A DNA stretch of 18,615 nucleotides, from NCBI GenBank assembly GCA_016177355.1, contig JACOVL010000055.1, forward strand, positions 1 to 18,615, given 5' to 3'. Each line of letters starts with the position of its first letter. Positions within the stretch are counted from its first letter, which is position 1. Shown in pieces: positions 5,651-12,751 of the stretch. The notes beneath the pieces were generated by a model that was not told the DNA's origin, did not search any database, and was given only the letters and a program-made list of their open reading frames with translations. The DNA comes from Betaproteobacteria bacterium (GTDB taxonomy: Bacteria > Pseudomonadota > Gammaproteobacteria > Burkholderiales > SG8-41). A program made the translations under genes and the position numbers.

Positions 5651-7375
5651 ATGCCCGCTATCAAGGTCCTGCCCGAATTGCTCGTGAGCCAGATCGCCGC
5701 CGGTGAAGTGGTCGAGCGGCCGGCGGCGGCCTTGAAGGAGCTCCTCGAGAACAGCCTCGACGCGGGCGCGGGCGAGATTTCCGTCCAGCTCGCGGGCGGC
5801 GGCGCGAAGCTGATCCGGGTGGCCGACGACGGCCGCGGCATCCCTCGCGACGAGATCGCGCTCGCGCTCGCCCGCCACGCCACCAGCAAGATCACATCAC
5901 TGGAGGACCTGGAGCGCGTCGCGAGCCTCGGCTTCCGCGGCGAGGCGCTCGCAGCCATCGCCGCCGTCTCCCGCCTGACGCTCACCAGCCGCCGTGACGG
6001 CGACCCGCACGCCTGGACCGTGACCGCGGCCGGCTCGAACCTCTCCAGGGCCGCGCCCGCCGCGCTCGCCGCCGGCACCCGCCTGGAAGTGCGCGACCTC
6101 TACTTCAACACCCCGGCGCGCCGCAGGTTCCTCAAGTCCGAGGCGACCGAGTACGCGCATTGCGAGGAGGCCTTCATGCGTATCGCCCTCTCGCGCCCGG
6201 AAACGGGCTTCACGCTCTCGCACAACGGCCGCGCGCAGTGGAGCCTCAAGCCGCAGCCGCTGCGCGACCGGATCGGCGCACTGCTCGGCGACGACTTCCA
6301 CGCCGCGGCGCTCGAAGTGAATGAAGCGAGCTCCGGGCTGCGCCTCTCCGGCGCGATCGGATTGCCCGCGCACGCGCGCGCCACGCGCGAGGCGCAGTAT
6401 TTCTTCGTCAACGGCCGCCACGTGCGCGACAAGCTCTCCGCGCACGCGATCCGCCAGGCCTACCAGGACGTGCTGCACCACGAGCGCCACCCGGCCTACG
6501 TGCTGTTCCTCGAGATCGGGCCGGCGCAGGTGGACGTCAACGTGCACCCGGCCAAGACCGAGGTGCGCTTCCGCGACGCGCGCGCCGTGCACCAGTTCAT
6601 CTTCCACGCGCTGAACCGGACGCTCGCGCAATCCGTGGCCGGCGCGACGGCCGCCACCGCGGCACCGGCGATTGCGGCCCCCCCGGGCGCGGGCGGCAGC
6701 GTGGCGCTCGGCCTCGCCGAGCCCGCCGCTTTCTACGAGACGCTGTTCGGCGCGCGCCCCGCCCCGCAGGCCGCGCTGCCGGACGACGCCGACGCGCCGC
6801 TCGGCTACGCGCTGGCGCAGCTCGCCGGCATCTACGTCCTCGCCCAGAACCGGCACGGCCTGGTGATCGTGGACATGCACGCGGCGCACGAGCGCATCCT
6901 GTACGAAAAATTGAAGGAAGCGCTGGACGAGCGGGAGATCCCGATGCAGCCGCTGCTGGTGCCGGTGACCTTCGCCGCCGCGGCGCTCGATGTCGCGACG
7001 GTGGAGGAGCACGGCGAAGTGCTGCGCGCGATCGGCTTCGACCTCGCCGCAACCTCCCCCGCTTCCCTCATCGCGCGCGGCGTGCCGGCGCTGCTCGCCG
7101 ACGCGGACGCGCGCGCCCTCGCGCGCGACGTGCTGCGCGAGATCCGCGAGTGCGGCGCGAGCCGCGCGCTCACCGAGCGGCGGGACGAATTGCTCGGCAC
7201 CATGGCCTGCCACGCCGCGGTGCGCGCGAACCGCAAGCTGACGGCGCCGGAGATGAACGCGCTGTTGCGCGAGATGGAAGCGACCGAGCGCTCCGGCCAG
7301 TGCAACCACGGCCGCCCGACCTGGCACCAGGTCACGCTGGCCGAGCTGGACAAGCTGTTCATGAGGGGCCGGTGA
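5651..7375 (+). CDS. mutL: DNA mismatch repair protein MutL (endonuclease type)
   Basis: A 574-residue MutL, slightly shorter than E. coli MutL (615). The N-terminal GHKL ATPase is complete: IAAGEVVERPAAALKELLENSLDAGA (motif I, catalytic Glu and Asn), DDGRGI (II), RHATSKI and GFRGEALAAI (III region), then the S5-type fold ending in VDVNVHPAKTEVRF. A low-complexity Ala/Pro linker runs from about residue 330 to 370. The C-terminal domain carries DMHAAHERILYE at 408-419, fitting the DQHA(X)2E(X)4E nicking motif with Met for Gln. It also has ACHAAVR, CNHGRPT and a terminal FMR, the other endonuclease-site segments. This implies incision without MutH, as in most bacteria outside the gammaproteobacteria. 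It overlaps miaA by 4 bp (GTGA). The start codon follows TATAAT by 5 nt with no ribosome site. Confidence 0.97.
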   Translation: MPAIKVLPELLVSQIAAGEVVERPAAALKELLENSLDAGAGEISVQLAGGGAKLIRVADDGRGIPRDEIALALARHATSKITSLEDLERVASLGFRGEALAAIAAVSRLTLTSRRDGDPHAWTVTAAGSNLSRAAPAALAAGTRLEVRDLYFNTPARRRFLKSEATEYAHCEEAFMRIALSRPETGFTLSHNGRAQWSLKPQPLRDRIGALLGDDFHAAALEVNEASSGLRLSGAIGLPAHARATREAQYFFVNGRHVRDKLSAHAIRQAYQDVLHHERHPAYVLFLEIGPAQVDVNVHPAKTEVRFRDARAVHQFIFHALNRTLAQSVAGATAATAAPAIAAPPGAGGSVALGLAEPAAFYETLFGARPAPQAALPDDADAPLGYALAQLAGIYVLAQNRHGLVIVDMHAAHERILYEKLKEALDEREIPMQPLLVPVTFAAAALDVATVEEHGEVLRAIGFDLAATSPASLIARGVPALLADADARALARDVLREIRECGASRALTERRDELLGTMACHAAVRANRKLTAPEMNALLREMEATERSGQCNHGRPTWHQVTLAELDKLFMRGR

Positions 7376-8334
7376 GCATCCAGAGCACGAAGTCCCCCGC
7401 GATCCTGCTGATGGGGCCGACGGCGAGCGGCAAGACCGCGGTCGCCGCGCGCCTCGCGCGGGAGCTGCCGTGCGAGATCATCAGCGTGGATTCGGCGCAG
7501 ATCTACAAGGGCATGGATATCGGCACCGCCAAGCCGGACGCCGAGTTGCTGAAGCGGGCGCCGCATCACCTGCTCGACGTGATCGAACCGCACGAGAGCT
7601 ATTCGGCGGCGCGCTTCCGCGACGACGCGCTGGCGCTGATGCGCGAGATCACCGAGCGCGACCGCATCCCGCTGCTGGTCGGCGGCACCATGCTCTATTT
7701 CAAGGCGCTGACCGAGGGCATGAGCGAGCTGCCGGAGGCCGACCCGGTGATCCGCCTGGTGATCGACACCATGGCGGAGGAGGAAGGCTGGCCGGCGGTG
7801 CACGCCAGGCTGATGAAGGTGGACCGCGAGACCGCGTCGCGCCTCGAGCCCAGCGACGCGCAGCGCATCCAGCGCGCGCTCGAGGTCTACTACCTCACCA
7901 ACAAGCCGATGTCGGCGCTGCTGAAGAAGCCGAAGTACGTCTATTTCCCGTACGCGGCGATCCGCATCGCGCTCGTCCCGGGCGACCGCGAGGTCCTGCA
8001 CGAGCGCATCGCGCAGCGCTTCGACGCCATGCTCGAGGCGGGCCTGGTGCGGGAGCTGAAGGAGCTGCGCGAGGAATACGGCCTGGAGGCGGGCATGACC
8101 TCGATGCGCTGCGTCGGCTACCGCCAGGCGTGGGACCATCTGAGCGGCAAGACCGACCTCGCCCAGCTCCGCGAGCAGGGGATCGCCGCCACCCGCCAGC
8201 TCGCCAAGCGCCAGCTCACGTGGCTGCGCGCGCTGGAGGACGTGACCGAATTCGACTGCCTCGTGCCCGGCCTCGGCGACCTGGTGCTCGAGTACGTGCG
8301 CCGCGAGCTCGAGGCGATGATGGTGGGCGGCTAG
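7372..8334 (+). CDS. miaA: tRNA dimethylallyltransferase MiaA
   Basis: Transfers a dimethylallyl group to N6 of A37 in tRNAs that read UNN codons. 320 residues, normal for the family. The P-loop is GPTASGKT (15-22); DSAQIYKGMDIGTAKP (40-55) is the conserved substrate-binding segment; LLVGGTMLYFKAL is the standard GGTxLY block; SDAQRIQRALEVY and MRCVGYRQAW are also family signatures. I place the start at the GTG at 7372, overlapping the mutL stop as GTGA, with GAGGGG a few bases upstream; this gives the usual N-terminus. The frame is open further upstream, but that part overlaps mutL and is not family-like. The stop TAG shares the palindrome CTAG with the stop of the convergent gene. No hfq follows, unlike in enterobacteria. 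Confidence 0.96.
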   Translation: MSIQSTKSPAILLMGPTASGKTAVAARLARELPCEIISVDSAQIYKGMDIGTAKPDAELLKRAPHHLLDVIEPHESYSAARFRDDALALMREITERDRIPLLVGGTMLYFKALTEGMSELPEADPVIRLVIDTMAEEEGWPAVHARLMKVDRETASRLEPSDAQRIQRALEVYYLTNKPMSALLKKPKYVYFPYAAIRIALVPGDREVLHERIAQRFDAMLEAGLVRELKELREEYGLEAGMTSMRCVGYRQAWDHLSGKTDLAQLREQGIAATRQLAKRQLTWLRALEDVTEFDCLVPGLGDLVLEYVRRELEAMMVGG

Positions 8335-9152
8335 CGCGCCGTCAGGTGGCGCATCCGCTCGGCGACGGATTTCAGCAGCGTCACGCCGAACTCGGGCCGG
8401 GACTTCACCAGCGCGAGGAAGTCGTTGCGGTTGACGGTCAGCAGGTAGCAGTCGGTCTCGGCGGTGGCGGTCGCGGCGCGCGGGGACTGGTCCACCAGCG
8501 CCATCTCGCCGAACACGCCGCCCGGACCCACCCTCTCCACCACCTTGCCCTTGATCGAGACCGCGACGCGCCCCTCGGCCACGATGTACATGAAGATGCC
8601 CGCCTCGCCCTCCCTCATGATGACCTTGTTGAGCGGGTTGTGGGCGGGCTCGCGGTCGAGCTCTTGCCGCAACCGGGCGAGGAACGCCGCGTCGAAGACG
8701 GCCGATTCGCGCGACATCTCCCCGTCCGGCAGCGCCCCGGTCACGGCGAGCCGGGCGATGGTCAGGCGCAGGCGGTTGATGATGATGTTCAGCAGCATCA
8801 GCGCGAATTCGGGCATTTTCTGGATCGCGCCCTTGAACTGCCCCGCCTCGAGGGCGATGACGCGGCAGGGCGCACGCGCCACCGCCGTGGCGGTGCGCGG
8901 CAGCTGGCTCACCACCGCCATCTCGCCGATGATCTCGCCGGCCTTGACGATGTCTATGGTCTTCCCCGCGCGCGCGAGGCCGATCTCGCCTTCCAGCAGG
9001 TAGTACATCTTCCCGCCCTGCTGGTTCTCCGAGAGGAGGATCCCGCCCCGGGCCACGCTCTCGGGCTTGCCGGCGGACTCAAAGAACGCCCGCGCGACGT
9101 CCGGCTTGTAGACTTCGCTCCTGGCGGGCCGGGTGAAGTCCAGGTCTTCCAT
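8331..9152 (-). CDS. protein with two cyclic-nucleotide-binding domains (paralogue 1)
   Basis: A 273-residue protein made of two CRP-like cNMP-binding beta-barrels (about residues 15-130 and 150-270) joined by a helical segment. Each has a phosphate-binding cassette of the ligand-binding type: GEMAVVSQLPRTAT (76-89) and GEMALVDQSPRAAT (215-228), both retaining the Glu and Arg that contact the cyclic nucleotide. There is no HTH, kinase, cyclase, membrane or GGDEF domain, so the output is unknown; it may act as a regulatory subunit. A ribosome site (AGAGGAGAC) directly precedes the ATG. It follows its paralogue by 39 bp and likely shares its transcript. Its TAG stop overlaps that of miaA in CTAG. 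Confidence 0.88.
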   Translation of the reverse strand: MEDLDFTRPARSEVYKPDVARAFFESAGKPESVARGGILLSENQQGGKMYYLLEGEIGLARAGKTIDIVKAGEIIGEMAVVSQLPRTATAVARAPCRVIALEAGQFKGAIQKMPEFALMLLNIIINRLRLTIARLAVTGALPDGEMSRESAVFDAAFLARLRQELDREPAHNPLNKVIMREGEAGIFMYIVAEGRVAVSIKGKVVERVGPGGVFGEMALVDQSPRAATATAETDCYLLTVNRNDFLALVKSRPEFGVTLLKSVAERMRHLTAR

Positions 9153-9191
9153 GTCTCCTCTTGGATGATGGCGGCCGCTGCGCCCGGGGGG

Positions 9192-10070
9192 TTATTTGTA
9201 CTTCGCCGTCATGAACCTCAGCCGCTCCGCGAGGGCCTTCAGCAGCGACGCCGCGAAGGCGGGCCTGGTCTTCACCAGGTTCAGGAAGTCGACGCGGTTG
9301 ATCGCGAGCAGGGTGCAATCTTCCTCGGCGGTGGCGCTGGCCGCGCGCGGCGACTGGTCGACCAGCGCCATCTCGCCGAACACGCCGCCCGGACCCACCT
9401 TCTCCACCACCTTGCCGCCGATGGCGACCGCGACCGTGCCTTCCAGCACCACGTACATGAACATGCCCTTCTCGCCCTCCTTCATGATGGCCTTGTTCAT
9501 GGGATGGTGGGCCGCGGGCTTGTCTTCCAGCTCGCGCTGCAGGTCCTCGAGGAGCTTGCGGTCGAAAACGGTCGCCTTGTTCCAGCGGTCCTTCTCCGAC
9601 AGCGCGCCGCCGCCGCTCAGCCTGACGATGGTCTCGCGCAGGCGGCTGATGATGATGTTCATCAGCATCAGCGCGAATTCCGGCGATTTCCCGATCGCGT
9701 TGCTGAACTGCTTCTCATCGAGGGAGATGACGCTGCACGCGGTCCTGGCGGTCGCGGTGGCGGTGCGGGGCAGCTGGCTGATCGAGGCCATCTCGCCGAA
9801 GATCTCGCCCTTGCCGACGGCGCCGATGACTTTTTTCCTGACGCTGAGCTCCACTTCGCCCTCCAGCAGCAGGTACATCCGGGTGCCCCCCGAGAACATG
9901 CCGCCGCTCCTCTCGTCCTCGACGAAGATGGACTTCCCCTGCGCGATGCTCTCGGCCTTGCCGGCGGACTTGAAAAACTCCAGGGCGACGGCCGGCTGGT
10001 AGAGCGCGCCTGACGCGGGCCTGGCGGGTTTCGGGTCTTTGCCTTCGTCCTTTTCCAGCTCGATTTTCAC
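9192..10070 (-). CDS. protein with two cyclic-nucleotide-binding domains (paralogue 2)
   Basis: A 292-residue paralogue of the gene downstream of it, with the same two-barrel layout. The cassettes are GEMASISQLPRTAT (92-105) and GEMALVDQSPRAAS (232-245). The N-terminus has an extra charged Lys/Glu/Pro-rich tail and a Gly/Ser insertion (about 54-63) in the first barrel. The C-terminal halves of the two proteins are nearly superimposable (for example GPGGVFGEMALVDQSPRAA in both), which supports a tandem gene duplication. The start is a GTG with a strong AGGAGG 6-7 nt upstream. It begins 30 bp after the xseA stop on the same strand. No effector domain is present. Ligand binding by cAMP or cGMP is inferred from the intact cassettes. 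Confidence 0.88.
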   Translation of the reverse strand: MKIELEKDEGKDPKPARPASGALYQPAVALEFFKSAGKAESIAQGKSIFVEDERSGGMFSGGTRMYLLLEGEVELSVRKKVIGAVGKGEIFGEMASISQLPRTATATARTACSVISLDEKQFSNAIGKSPEFALMLMNIIISRLRETIVRLSGGGALSEKDRWNKATVFDRKLLEDLQRELEDKPAAHHPMNKAIMKEGEKGMFMYVVLEGTVAVAIGGKVVEKVGPGGVFGEMALVDQSPRAASATAEEDCTLLAINRVDFLNLVKTRPAFAASLLKALAERLRFMTAKYK

Positions 10071-10100
10071 GGTCCCTCCTCGCCCGGCAGTGATGCCTCC

Positions 10101-11309
10101 TCACCCCTTCCGCTTCACCTGCGCTCCGACCCACCCCCTGGCAAAGGTTATTTTAACGTCCTCCCCGATCGCCAGTCGCGAGCCGTCGCGCACGATCCCG
10201 CCGCCGGCCTCGGTGATGCTGTAGCCGCGCTCGAGCACGAGCCGGGGATTCAGGTGCTTCAGGTGCGCCGCGAGCCGCGACCAGCGCTCGCGCGCCGCCT
10301 CCAGCCGCCGGCGCCCGTCCTGCCGCAGGCGGACCGCGAGGTGGCGCAGGTCGGCGAGCTGGGTGCGGATCCGCTCGCCGGGATGGGTGAGCCGCCGCGA
10401 CAGGGTGTCGAGGCGCTGCATGCGGTCTTCCAGCCCGCGCCGCGTGCCGCGCAACAACCGGTGGCCTGCGCGCGACAGCGTCCGCAGGATCTCTTCGCGC
10501 CCGGGGCTCGCCAGCTCGGCCGCGCCGGTCGGCGTCGGCGCCCGGACGTCGGCGGCGAAATCGGCGATGGTGGTGTCGGCCTCGTGGCCGACGCCGGTCA
10601 CCACCGGCACGGCGCAGGCGCGGATGGCGCGGGCCACCGCCTCCTCGTTGAACGCCCACAGGTCCTCGAGGCTGCCGCCGCCGCGGCACACGATCAGCAC
10701 GTCGCACTCGCCGCGCGCGCCGGCGAGCCCGATCGCCCCGGCGATGCGCGCCGCGGCCCCTTCGCCCTGCACCGGCGCGGGATAGATGAAGACCGGCAGG
10801 CCCGGCATGCGCCGCCCGAGCGTCGTCAACACGTCGCGCAGCGCCGCCGCCTGCGGCGAGGTCACCACGCCGACCGAGCGTGGAAAGCGCGGCAGAGGCC
10901 GCTTGACCCCCGGATCGAACAGGCCTTCCCGTTCCAGCCGGGCCTGCAAGCGGAGAAAGGCCTCGTAGAGCGCCCCCGCGCCGGCGCGGCGCAGGGTCTC
11001 CACGTTGAGCTGGAACTTGCCGCGGGCCTCGTAGAGCGTGGCGAGCGCCCGCACTTCCACCTGCATCCCGTCCTGCGGCGCCCAGCCGGCGAGCTGCGCG
11101 CGGTGGCGGAACAGCACGCAATCCACCTGCGCCTGCGCGTCCTTCAGCGTGAAGTAGCAATGCCCCGAGTCGTAGCGCTTGAAGTTGGAGATCTCCCCGG
11201 CCACCCACATCAGCGGCAGGCTGCGCTCGAGCAGCTCGCGCGTGAGGCGGGTCAGCTCGCTCACCGTGACCACCTGCGCCGGCGCTGCGACGTTCCGTGG
11301 CTCGAACAT
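10101..11309 (-). CDS. xseA: exodeoxyribonuclease VII large subunit XseA
   Basis: The catalytic subunit of the ATP-independent exonuclease VII, which degrades single-stranded DNA from both ends and needs XseB (not seen here). 402 residues from the chosen start. The N-terminal OB-fold (about 12-110) includes WVAGEISNFKRYDSGHCYFTLKD. The catalytic domain has SPQAAALRDV (151-160), RGGGSLEDLWAFN (209-221) and GVGHEADTTIADFAADVRAPTPTGAAE (239 on), all diagnostic. A helical Arg-rich region follows (about 270-360). An ATG 66 bp further upstream (11375) is in frame, but the extra 22 residues (Cys/Arg-rich) are not family-like; MFEPRNV is the expected N-terminus. The length is at the short end of the family, which is about 400-455. 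The gene diverges from exbB. Confidence 0.95.
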   Translation of the reverse strand: MFEPRNVAAPAQVVTVSELTRLTRELLERSLPLMWVAGEISNFKRYDSGHCYFTLKDAQAQVDCVLFRHRAQLAGWAPQDGMQVEVRALATLYEARGKFQLNVETLRRAGAGALYEAFLRLQARLEREGLFDPGVKRPLPRFPRSVGVVTSPQAAALRDVLTTLGRRMPGLPVFIYPAPVQGEGAAARIAGAIGLAGARGECDVLIVCRGGGSLEDLWAFNEEAVARAIRACAVPVVTGVGHEADTTIADFAADVRAPTPTGAAELASPGREEILRTLSRAGHRLLRGTRRGLEDRMQRLDTLSRRLTHPGERIRTQLADLRHLAVRLRQDGRRRLEAARERWSRLAAHLKHLNPRLVLERGYSITEAGGGIVRDGSRLAIGEDVKITFARGWVGAQVKRKG

Positions 11310-11475
11310 CGGCGCATTCTCGCATGCGCGGCGCGCGGTTACGCAGCATTGGCGCGGAAAAACGTGATGATTCAAGCCCTCACGGCTCTCGCCTCGCCGG
11401 CGCCCTCATCCACAATCGGATGACACCCGGCGGGCACGCGCCGCCGCTGCCGGACGGCCGGGCATCACGCACGCA

Positions 11476-11520
11476 ACTTATTGATTTAATTAATAATATT
11501 GTTTGACCACCGTTTAATCG
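11476..11520. other. AT-rich tract next to DnaA-box cluster
   Basis: The stretch contains TTATTGATTTAATTAATAAT and continues through ATTGTTTGA, by far the lowest-GC sequence in the window. It starts about 55 bp from the next sequence motif that resembles a DnaA box and about 95 bp before the two perfect boxes, the kind of arrangement seen in DNA-unwinding elements. It contains TTGACC (11503-11508), which could instead be a -35 hexamer. Confidence 0.6.
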
Positions 11521-11570
11521 CCGCGCCAATTATTCATACGGCAAACCCACTTAGGCGCGCTGGGTACCGA

Positions 11571-11605
11571 TTATGCACAGGCTTATCCACAAAGCCGGTG
11601 GATAA
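11571..11605. promoter_or_regulatory. cluster of DnaA boxes
   Basis: Two perfect matches to TTATNCACA lie on the plus strand: TTATGCACA (11571-11579) and TTATCCACA (11583-11591), 12 bp apart start to start. A third 8/9 match, GGTGGATAA (11597-11605), is on the opposite strand. Further 8/9 matches are TTATTCATA (11530-11538) and TCATCCACA (11406-11414). The boxes are seen directly. Whether they form an origin, a DnaA-titration site or a DnaA-regulated promoter is open, since no dnaA, dnaN or parAB gene is present. Confidence 0.6.
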
Positions 11606-11670
11606 AACGGAAATCATTTTTCGCGCGCCGCGCACGGGAAAAACTTCTCTTCCGGTTGCCGGGTTATCGC

Positions 11671-11699
11671 TTGCTGAAAATTCATCGGACGGATAAAGT
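11671..11699 (+). promoter_or_regulatory. possible promoter for the exbB operon
   Basis: TTGCTG (11671-11676) and TAAAGT (11694-11699) are separated by 17 bp, followed by about 27 bp to the exbB ATG with a GGAG ribosome site in between. Matches to consensus are partial (3/6 and 4/6). Confidence 0.35.
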
Positions 11700-11726
11700 T
11701 ACGCCGACTTTTCACGGAGTTGCCGC

Positions 11727-12335
11727 ATGTTCGCCCTCATCGAAGCCGCAGGCTGGCCGATCTGGCCGCTGATTCTCGCTTCCATCATCGCGCTCGCCAT
11801 CATCGGGGAACGCCTGTGGTCGCTGCGCTCCGGCGTCGTCCTGCCGCGCAACCTGCTCGCCCAGGTGGTCCAGGAGTGCCGCCAGAACGGCGTGACGCCG
11901 CAGATGCTGGGGCAGCTCGCCAGCGGCTCCCCGCTGGGACAGGTGTTCGCCGCCGGCCTGAAGAACGTCAGGAGCACGCCCGCCATCATGAAGGAGGCGA
12001 TCGAGGAATCCGGCCGCGCGGTGGCGATCGAGCTCGAGCGCTTCCTCACCAGCCTCGGCACCATCGCCGCCATCGGGCCGCTGCTGGGCCTGTTCGGCAC
12101 GGTCATCGGGATGATCGAGATCTTCGGCTCGCAGACCCCGCAGGGCGGCAATCCCCTCGTGCTCGCCCACGGCATCTCGATTGCCCTCTACAACACCGCG
12201 TTCGGTCTCGTGATCGCGATCCCGGCCATGATCTTCTACCGGTATTTCCGGGCCAAGGTGGACGCGATGCTGGTGGACATCGAACTGCAGGCGATCAAGC
12301 TGGTGGAAATCCTCCACGGCGAACGCCAGGCATGA
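11727..12335 (+). CDS. exbB: MotA/TolQ/ExbB family proton-channel protein
   Basis: An inner-membrane proton-channel subunit, 202 residues, with three predicted helices (about 10-27, 111-133, 148-170) and the large cytoplasmic region between helices 1 and 2 typical of ExbB/TolQ. Signatures are GTIAAIGPLLGLFGTVIGMI (111-130) and HGISIALYNTAFGLVIAIPA (148-167), the two pore-lining helices. With the ExbD partner encoded next, it would convert the proton gradient into mechanical work on an envelope partner. No tonB, tolA or tolB is adjacent, so whether this unit serves TonB-type import or envelope maintenance cannot be decided; the lpxK-kdsB context is the common betaproteobacterial arrangement. 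GGAG lies 7 nt before the ATG. The stop overlaps the exbD start (ATGA). Confidence 0.92.
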   Translation: MFALIEAAGWPIWPLILASIIALAIIGERLWSLRSGVVLPRNLLAQVVQECRQNGVTPQMLGQLASGSPLGQVFAAGLKNVRSTPAIMKEAIEESGRAVAIELERFLTSLGTIAAIGPLLGLFGTVIGMIEIFGSQTPQGGNPLVLAHGISIALYNTAFGLVIAIPAMIFYRYFRAKVDAMLVDIELQAIKLVEILHGERQA

Positions 12336-12751
12336 GGTTCCGTCCGCGCGCGTTCCGGGAAGAGCCCGAGATCAACTTCATACCGTTGATCGACGTGCTG
12401 CTGGTAATCCTCATCTTCCTGATGGTGACTACCACCTACTCGCGCTACGCCGAGCTGCAGATCAACCTGCCGACCGCGGACGCCGAGCGCCAGCGGGAGC
12501 GGCCCGACCAGATCGACGTCGGAGTGGACGCCCAGGGCCGCTATACGATCAACCGCAGCGCGGTCACTTACGCCGGCCCCGCCGGGTTCGGCGCCGAGCT
12601 GCGCCGCGCGGCGGGCGACATCAAGGACCCGGTGGTCGTGATCAGCGCCGACGCCGCCGCGCCGCACCAGTCGGTGATCAACGTCATGGAAGCGGCGCGC
12701 ATCGCCGGCTACGGCAAGATCACCTTCACCACCCAGGCCGGAAAGAAGTGA
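12332..12751 (+). CDS. exbD: ExbD/TolR family protein
   Basis: A 139-residue partner of the ExbB-like protein. A short cytoplasmic N-terminus is followed by one membrane helix (about 15-35, INFIPLIDVLLVILIFLMV) holding Asp21, equivalent to the essential protonatable aspartate of ExbD and TolR. The remaining ~100 residues form the periplasmic domain, with ISADAAAPHQSVINVMEAARIAGYGKI matching the conserved C-terminal part. It starts with an ATG that overlaps the exbB stop by 4 bp. Its TGA is immediately followed by the GTG start of lpxK, so translation is probably coupled. Confidence 0.94.
   Translation: MRFRPRAFREEPEINFIPLIDVLLVILIFLMVTTTYSRYAELQINLPTADAERQRERPDQIDVGVDAQGRYTINRSAVTYAGPAGFGAELRRAAGDIKDPVVVISADAAAPHQSVINVMEAARIAGYGKITFTTQAGKK

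Larger units (their letters stand above)
11310..11726. other. 417-bp intergenic region between divergent xseA and exbB
   Basis: The only long gap without a gene in the window. Short open frames here have no family resemblance and poor coding character. From left to right it holds a GC-rich part with a small inverted repeat TCATCC-ACAATC-GGATGA (11406-11423), an AT-rich tract (11476-11520), a cluster of DnaA-box sequences (11530-11605) and a possible exbB promoter (11671-11699). No tRNA or clear small RNA is recognisable. Confidence 0.8.

Noticed and set aside
7470..10013. 847-residue open frame on the plus strand across miaA and the cNMP genes
   Set aside because: It overlaps three genes with clear domain motifs; its product is low-complexity Arg/Gly/His-rich sequence. 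The frame is open only because of GC-rich third positions.
11310..11375. 22-residue N-terminal extension of XseA
   Set aside because: The extra residues are Cys/Arg-rich and unlike the family; MFEPRNV at 11309 matches the expected start.
11387..11696. Short open frames in the xseA-exbB gap as small genes
   Set aside because: They have no convincing ribosome sites or family features, and they run across the AT-rich tract and DnaA boxes.
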